Shown: in pieces, positions 58,262 to 64,000 of the stretch
How positions within the stretch are numbered: position 1 is the stretch's first letter
How the letters are laid out: each line of letters begins with the position of its first letter
Assembly: GCA_905182985.1 (NCBI GenBank)
Contig: CAJJDN010000144.1
Span: forward strand, 135,389 to 199,388
Origin: Paramecium sonneborni
Lineage: Eukaryota > Ciliophora > Oligohymenophorea > Peniculida > Parameciidae
Length of the DNA stretch: 64,000 nt
Direction of reading: 5' to 3'
Translations under genes and position numbers: made by a program
The notes under the pieces: generated by a model
What the model was told of the DNA's origin: nothing
Seen by the model: the letters and a program-made list of their open reading frames with translations, nothing else
Databases searched by the model: none

Positions 58262-58932
58262 TACATTATTAAATTATTTTGGAATTTCGACTACTTTCTT
58301 AATCATTTTTTTATGATAAAATTTATTAGAATATTTAAATTTAAGATTCCGATTATTTGTGATTTTTTTCTTTCTTTTCATTTTAAATCAATAATTCAAT
58401 GTCTCTCTCTAATTCTAAATCAATTTTATTCTTCTAATTTAATTATTTTTTTTGATTTTTGGAATCAGAAATCTTTTTTTTTCCTTCTTTTTATTAAGAT
58501 AAACTGTTAATAGAAATAACTTCATATTTTTCTTATTAATTAAGAATTTTATTTAAATGATTATTTGATTTCTGTACTTTCTTTTGAGTTTTTAAAGTGT
58601 TCTTATCATTATTTGAACATAAAAGATTCTATTTCATTTATGTAATTATCTTCTCTGCTTTATCATATAGATCTGATGTATCAGAATAGTGAGATAGAGT
58701 CTTCTTTTCAAATTCAATAGCTTTTGATTTTACATTAGTATCAACTTATTAGACTTAACAAAATTTGCCTTTGACATGAACTCTTATACCTCTTGAACTA
58801 GGAGCAATCTTTTTGTAATATTAGGCATAGCAAAGTCTAGTTTCTAAACGTCTAAAAATATTTAATAAATTCTAGTTACCTTAAAAGATAGCTTGAGATA
58901 GAAGTAAAGTTAGAAGATGGCTCCCATGACAT
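57177..58932 (-). CDS. Gln-rich protein with TAA-encoded polyglutamine
   Basis: 575 residues; one 28-nt intron, 58852-58879 (GTAACT...TTTTAG), joins MSWEPSSNFTSISSYLLR to RLETRLCYAQYYKKIAPSSR. The N-terminal domain reads GIRVHVKGKFCQVQQVDTNV, KSKAIEFEKKTLSHYSDTSD and looks folded. A polar Asn/Lys/Gln linker follows, then a polyglutamine tract of about 20 residues encoded by the (ATT)n run at 58200-58262 read as TAA on this strand. The C-terminal third has EKMALNKTSRCSVPIIPKLK and an ordered end (IIEQHYLLIGKLLFKCLYDN, MEYYVEFQNLQRQCPTLL). Stop TGA 57179-57177 lies inside the last codons of the opposite-strand gene. Family unknown. Confidence 0.7.
58200..58262 (-). repeat. (ATT)n microsatellite encoding polyglutamine on the minus strand
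   Basis: About 21 ATT units. In the minus-strand gene the frame reads TAA repeatedly, i.e. polyglutamine under the ciliate code. Confidence 0.85.
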
Positions 58933-59419
58933 TTAAGATTTAGCCCATCCTAGCCACTTAACAGCATAGAATGTTTAGAATGTTTTTTTCTTAAACATTT
59001 TCTTACCATACACAAATTCTACTTCATATATACCTAAGTGTGCAAATTAAATATTTACTGCTATCATCGCTGTCAAATTCCCTACTACCCTGATCACACA
59101 TAATATTTTAAATAGTATGCCAAAATAAATGCAGGAATATTATAAAACTGCATTTTGATCATAAATGTAAATTGTAATTGGTTAAATATAGATTATGATT
59201 ACTTTTCTCTGAAATTTGAAGTTCTTGTTACATATTTAAGGCTAACGGATATATTTGAATTTCATAGAGTAGTCATTTTCTTAGTTTAAATTTTCTCAAA
59301 AAACATAATACAAAAAGACAAATATTAAGTTAATATTCATATACTTTTTGTATTATGAACATCTATTTATGTAAATGATAGATGGAGGTTATAAATTAAA
59401 ATAAATTTTAATTTAACAG
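58933..59419. other. Divergent intergenic region
   Basis: About 490 bp between the polyQ gene and the small coiled-coil gene, which diverge; no gene or clear motif was recognised. Confidence 0.45.
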
Positions 59420-59838
59420 ATGTCCACTATGTTATTAATTGAAACTATTAGAAGACAAGAAAAGAAAATAGATGATTTAAGATTTAAAATTTAAAGAAGT
59501 GAGAGTGTAAAAAAGAGTAACAGAAATATAGATAGTGTTCAAAAAAAAGAATATATTAAATCCAAAACTTTTAATAAGATAAATACATCGCCTGCTCAAA
59601 AAATGAAAGAAAAAGATTTAACCATCAATATTTTAACTGAGAGACTTAATAGAGCCTTTGTAATTGAAAGTGAAGTAATATATGTAAAAAAAATGCCAAG
59701 TTGAAATATTAATTTAAAAAGTAAAAGGTTATGTTTAAATGCCTTTACAATGAATTATATAGTGAGGTTCAAAATATGAAAAGTGAAATCAAACGATTGA
59801 CGACACCCTAGAAATATAAAAAAGTACTTTATTTTTGA
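59420..59838 (+). CDS. Small coiled-coil protein
   Basis: 130 residues; one 26-nt intron, 59675-59700 (GTAATA...GCCAAG). Almost entirely helical and charged: IRRQEKKIDDLRFKIQRSES, KMKEKDLTINILTERLNRAF, ESELKYQFKKQKVMFKC, YNELYSEVQNMKSEIKRLTT. It ends only 8 bp before the ATG of the next gene. The two might be one gene with a missed splice, but no GT...AG pair of the right phase joins them. Ciliary or centriolar function is possible; family unknown. Confidence 0.6.
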
Positions 59839-59846
59839 TTTATAAT

Positions 59847-62800
59847 ATGAATAATAATTCATTAATCTAAGTTTAAGTCAAAGATTATATCCAATCTCCA
59901 AAATAGACAACTAATAGAAAGTTAATATCAAAAAAGATACAACCTTTTATGAAGGCTTATAGTCTAAAGCCAGAATTTTTTGAAATTAAAGGTAAGTAAA
60001 TAGTATTCAAATATAATAACTCAACTAATCTTAGCAATCTCAATAAAACTATGTTTTCTACACTACATCCTATGAAGTAATAATTGTAGAAGAAATAGAT
60101 GTATCAAAAAAATGATCTTGTCTAAAAGTCAGTTGTTTCATTACATGATTTATAGGTGTTGCCTCTTTCTACAAAATATGCCAATCTGCTTGAAGAAATA
60201 TAAAAAAGCGAAGTTTCTTAGATTTATAGCGATTAAAGAACTTAAAAACTTTCAATGTTTGAATTAAACCAAGAGGAATAGTAAAATAAAAACAAAAACT
60301 ATTAACGCAATTCTCTTAAAAAAGGCATTTTAGAACTTGAAAAGTAAGTTTTTATTATTACTAGGATTAAAAAAACTAAAATAGATGAACTATAAAATTT
60401 ATAGAATAAAATTGAATAAATAAAATTAATAGGCTAGGACAATACTTCTTAAATTTTAATTAAAACTTAAAAAAAACCTACTCAAAGAGAAATAAAAAAT
60501 AAAGCTGCGACAAAAATCTAGGCCTATGTAAAAAAATGGATTTAATAAAAAAATTATAAAAAATGGAAAAATAATAAATTAGAGAAACTAAGAAAAGCAA
60601 TTTTTATTTAGAAATGGTGGCGATATTAATTGAAATTTAGTAAGAGAAAGAATAAGTTTGACCTTGGTCATTATAATAAAAAAGTAAAATTAATTGATGA
60701 ACATCCATTTATTATATTATCTAATTATTCCTATTATTTGAAAAGAATTAGAATATTATTAGTCGAGAGAAAGGGAAAAATAAAATAAGATTTTAGATTT
60801 TACATAAATCTTATTGATTGTTAAGCTATTTTAAATGAAGAAATTACAAAAGATTCTTATGAGTTTAACATTTTAATAGACTTGATTACAAATTCTATTA
60901 TAAATTAGATCTTCTTTGAGAATAAATTAATAAAAATTGATTTAGAGAGAAAAAATATTTTACATATTCCCAGATTAATGTTGTATATTGAAATTTAAAT
61001 AAATTAGATATTAGGTAATAAATATTAAGTACTCATTTTTTAATAGCAAAATTAATTCATTGAAAAACAAAAATTTATTGAGATCATTGAAAACTAAGAA
61101 TTCAATTAAAACTAAGAATTGATTGAAAAAAAAGAATTCATTGAAAAACAAGAATTGATTAAAAAACAAGAATTAATTATTGAAAAATAAGAATTAATTG
61201 AAAAATAAGAATTGATTGAAAAACAAAAATTCATTATTGAAAACAAAGAATTCATTGAAAAATAAGAATTAAAGAGTTAATAATACTCCGAATAAGAGAA
61301 AGTTAATGATTATGTAGACCAATAAATTATAAATTATAAAGGAAATAATGAATATTTAGAATAAGCAACAGACACTAAAATAGTAGAATAGGAGGTTCAT
61401 TTTTTGGAAGAAAATGATGATAAGGCAATTAAAATTAATAATTAAAATTTGAATAATTTTATAGAAAACTTTTAATAATAAAATGAGCTAGAAAATATTT
61501 AATCAAAAATCGATTAGAAATAAGGAATTTCTAATTTAGATGAAAATAAAGAATAATCAAATTCTTAGCCTAATAAAAATATTAAAGATTTCATCTAAGA
61601 AAAGTAATATGATAATGAAGACATTAAACAAATTGACTAAGTTGATATTCAAGAAAAAAAAGATGAATTAATAATAGATTATTTAGAATAAGAGAAATCA
61701 TAGACAGATGAACAGAATAATGTATTACTTAATTCAAAAATTGATGAATAAAAGGAGCAAAATTTATATGAAATACAATAAGTACAAAATACAACAAATA
61801 AAAATTCATCTATTGATATTAATGAATATCAATAGAGTTTCGATAGAATAAATGATGATTAAATTATATATGAAGAATAAAATGAGTAAATTAAATAATT
61901 TGATAATTATACGGATATGTAAATGAATTCTTAAAAAGATAATATTATTGAAATGGAAGAGAAATTTGATTAAAAAGAAGATATCCACATTTAATTTAGT
62001 AAAGATTTATAATAAGAAAATAATAAATAAGAATATTAAAAAGAAATAAGATTGTAAGCATAAATAAAAAATATATAAGATATTGGAAATAAATCCAATA
62101 TTGAAATTAGTTAAGAACTTTAATAAAATCAAAAAAGTAATACAATATCTGAAGAAAATAAATAATTTTAGAACGATTATGTAGAGAAGTAATAAGAAAT
62201 TTAAAGAGAGTAACATCTAAATAATTTTGGAACTTATAATTATCAACCTATTGAAGATGAAAATAATAATTAATTTAATATTCTAGATTAAAATTAAAAA
62301 TAGGAGAATAACTAGGATAATAAAAGTCAAAATAATATTCTAGATGATTAACAAAATGATGATTTGGAGAATAAATGCATTTCTGAATCCATAGAATCAA
62401 GGTAATAAAATAAAAATAGTCAAATTTAAGTAGAGGAGGAATTTTAAGAAAAATTCAATTCAAGATAATCATAAATTTATGAAGAAGAAAGTTAAACGAA
62501 TAAATTTTAATAAAGTATGGGATTAAAAGATTCTTAAGAAGAATTTCAAGTATTCCCATAGTTTAATAATACTTTGAAAAAATAAGATTCTTTGGAGCAT
62601 TCTTAATAAAATATTTAAGAATAATAAGCGATTTAAATAACAACTCTTGTTATAGATGGAATAGAAATAGATGTATTTAAGTTAAATTAAGAAATTTAAT
62701 TTAAGGATAAGTAAAATTTTTTATTCTAGTGTGATTTTTAGATTTTTCAAACTTCTTAATCTACTATAGACTTTATTTAAGCTTAATTATTTATTTATAT

Positions 62801-63153
62801 AATGAAGAATCACATAAGATGTTTAAAAGTTGAATATGTATTAAAGATTTAAAGGTTTGTTAAAAAATTTAGATTTGTTAAATCAGCATTACTAAATTTA
62901 AAAAAAGAATTATTTTTGATAAATTTATATAAATCGTGTAAGATTTATTATTTATATAGGTATTTCAATGTAGATTCTAATTTTTAAGGATGATAAATTT
63001 GAATAGAAATTATTAATGAAAAATCTTAACAAAAATTATAGAGCAAAATTACATAAATAATTTTTGTCTATATGTCCATAACTAATATAATTTAAAGGAT
63101 TTGATGAAGAAGATATAATAAGAATATTAGAGAAATTAGGTTGCAAAAATTGA
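59847..63153 (+). CDS. Long IQ-motif, repeat-rich coiled-coil protein
   Basis: 1,088 residues in three exons; introns 60344-60364 (21 nt, GTAAGT...ACTAG) and 62970-62988 (19 nt, GTAGATTC...TTAAG, the shortest here). The first brings in-phase joining, the second removes a TGA just before the end. Residues about 220-265 hold two IQ-type calmodulin-binding motifs, KAATKIQAYVKKWIQQKNYK and RKAIFIQKWWRYQLKFSKRK. A folded region follows (LIDEHPFIILSNYSYYLKRI, RFYINLIDCQAILNEEIT). Next comes a tandem array of EKQE(L/F)I units (61063-61275), then about 500 residues of Asn/Gln/Glu/Asp-rich sequence, and a conserved C-terminal domain (YFNDDKFEQKLL, FLSICPQLIQFKGFDEEDII). Likely a cytoskeletal or ciliary scaffold. 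Confidence 0.72.
61063..61275 (+). repeat. Tandem 18-24-bp coding repeat (EKQE(L/F)IEK units)
   Basis: About ten imperfect repeats of GAAAAACAAGAATTGATT-like units inside the IQ-motif gene, giving E-K-Q-E-L/F-I hexads. Units alternate CAA and TAA for the same Gln, so the DNA repeat has diverged silently. Confidence 0.85.
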
Positions 63154-63178
63154 TTATTTTTGATATTAATATTAATAT

Positions 63179-64000
63179 ATGGTTTTAATGATTATACTAT
63201 TATTAATTGCTTATACATCATATGGATGTACTAAATTTTAAAATGATTCATTTCAAATTTACTTGACTTAAAATGAATCAATAAAACTAAAATATGAGGA
63301 TATTTTTGAAAACAAAGATTACAGCAATATTACAATAATAGATTAATCAAAAACTTTGATTCCTATACCTCCAATAAAATTGCTTTAATAAGTTGGTTAT
63401 GATTCAACATAAATTTAAGCATTGGATATTTTATTATAAGAGCTAAGTTATGAATGGATGAACAAATTTGCAGCATTAATTAAAGATGATTAAAAATACA
63501 GAATATCTATAAGTAACTAAATAAATACAGGTTAGAACAGTAGAATACCTAAATTTGATAAATTCAGTAATGATATTTAAGCAGATTTTTGTTATGACTT
63601 AGCATTTTTATCTCATTTTACAATCGTAGTTGATTGTATTTATGTAGAAGAAAATGGAGGAATGCAAAATATTTTTTTTATTTGGAATGATGAAACACAA
63701 GCTTTTATTAAAAGTGAAAATGAAAACTTAATGGGTTATAATCCTAGTATCAGAAGAAAACTGTTAGCAGCAAATAAATATTTATTTAGAGCTTCTCTTT
63801 ATGATAATAATTAATAGTAATATAATTCAATACTTGAAGTATTTAATTAATAAGGAGTTTTGGAATACTATCTTGATACTAATACACTATAGTATTTATC
63901 TATCAACACATAAAAACTTTAAATTATTGATTTTAGAGTAAGCACTGTTGGTTAAATTGCTATTTTAAATTATGATGGAAGTATTTTAGTTTTAAATTAT
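63179..64000 (+). CDS. Secreted or membrane protein of unknown family, 3' end missing
   Basis: Starts 25 bp after the previous stop with MVLMIILLLIAYTSYGC, a clear signal peptide, and stays open to the window edge (274 residues, no intron needed). The visible part alternates short beta-like stretches: FTIVVDCIYVEENGGMQNIF, FIWNDETQAF, KYLFRASLYDNN, VGQIAILNYDGSILVL, similar in style to the membrane protein at 20832-22119. A beta-propeller-like extracellular domain with a later membrane anchor would fit. Not identified. Confidence 0.7.

Noticed and set aside
58121..58510. Plus-strand ORF with long polyisoleucine
   Set aside because: It is the reverse of the polyQ tract of a better-supported minus-strand gene; a 20-residue Ile run is not plausible.
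59824..59870. A 48-nt intron joining the small coiled-coil gene to the IQ-motif gene
   Set aside because: The phase after splicing does not match the downstream frame.
1..64000. CRISPR arrays, insertion sequences, tRNA genes
   Set aside because: No regularly spaced repeats, transposase or cloverleaf signatures were seen; not expected in ciliate macronuclear DNA in the first two cases.

Overview
The window is macronuclear-type DNA from a ciliate, most probably a Paramecium. It is about 80% A+T. TAA and TAG occur in frame, as glutamine, all through recognisable conserved genes (SDHB, fibrillarin, PXMP4, an ABCG transporter, a TOG protein). TGA is the only codon that ends genes. Coding regions are cut by very short introns (about 19-36 nt, mostly 22-29), GTA...TAG or fairly often GTA...AAG. 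These introns restore long frames whose total lengths divide by three. The species cannot be named from the sequence. Standard-code ORF calling sees almost none of this, so genes here were assembled by hand with the TGA-only code.

Layout. 0-8.3 kb: the end of a FAM161-like ciliary protein, a 1,495-residue WD40 protein, and mitochondrial SDHB (-). 8.3-15.6 kb: two inverted coiled-coil paralogues, 9.3-10.6 (-) and 13.2-14.5 (+), around a double-RING protein and a small gene with one in-frame TGA, then a decayed gene. 15.6-25.7 kb: fibrillarin, RIB43A, a two-TM protein (-), a LysM-TLDc (OXR1-like) protein (-), two genes of unknown family, a possible structured ncRNA near 22.3 kb, and a multi-TM protein. 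26.2-28 kb: PXMP4 (-) beside an assembly gap. 29.6-35.4 kb: a coiled-coil protein, a probable mitochondrial protein, a membrane protein with a PX-like tail, and a Cys/His-cluster protein. 35.4-42.3 kb is gene-poor and decayed, and holds a recognisable UBL5/Hub1 pseudogene, a small HTH-like protein and small secreted proteins. 42.9-46.2 kb: a duplicated block with an ORF carrying internal TGAs, a small one-TM protein and a twin-CX9C protein, then a charged coiled-coil protein. 46.4-51.3 kb: a 1,601-residue TOG-domain protein (-). 51.9-64 kb: a bZIP factor, an ABCG half-transporter, a multi-TM protein, a polyQ protein, a small coiled-coil protein, a long IQ-motif protein, and the start of a secreted or membrane protein.

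Assembly. Two N gaps (26598-26739, 40154-40569) and one single N (44112) are each flanked by apparently perfect direct duplicates of 1,012, 738 and 1,236 bp. In the first two, duplicate plus gap is exactly 1,154 bp. These look like unmerged contig overlaps, so genes inside them should be counted once.

The genes are mostly unrelated housekeeping, ciliary, mitochondrial and peroxisomal genes without operon logic. The most interesting signals are the in-frame TGAs at Trp-like positions in otherwise intact frames (12.4, 14.8, 43.1 kb), the CxxC + beta-domain + WD40 fusion, the inverted paralogues, microsatellites of TAA read as polyglutamine, and a GC-rich structured patch at 22.3 kb.
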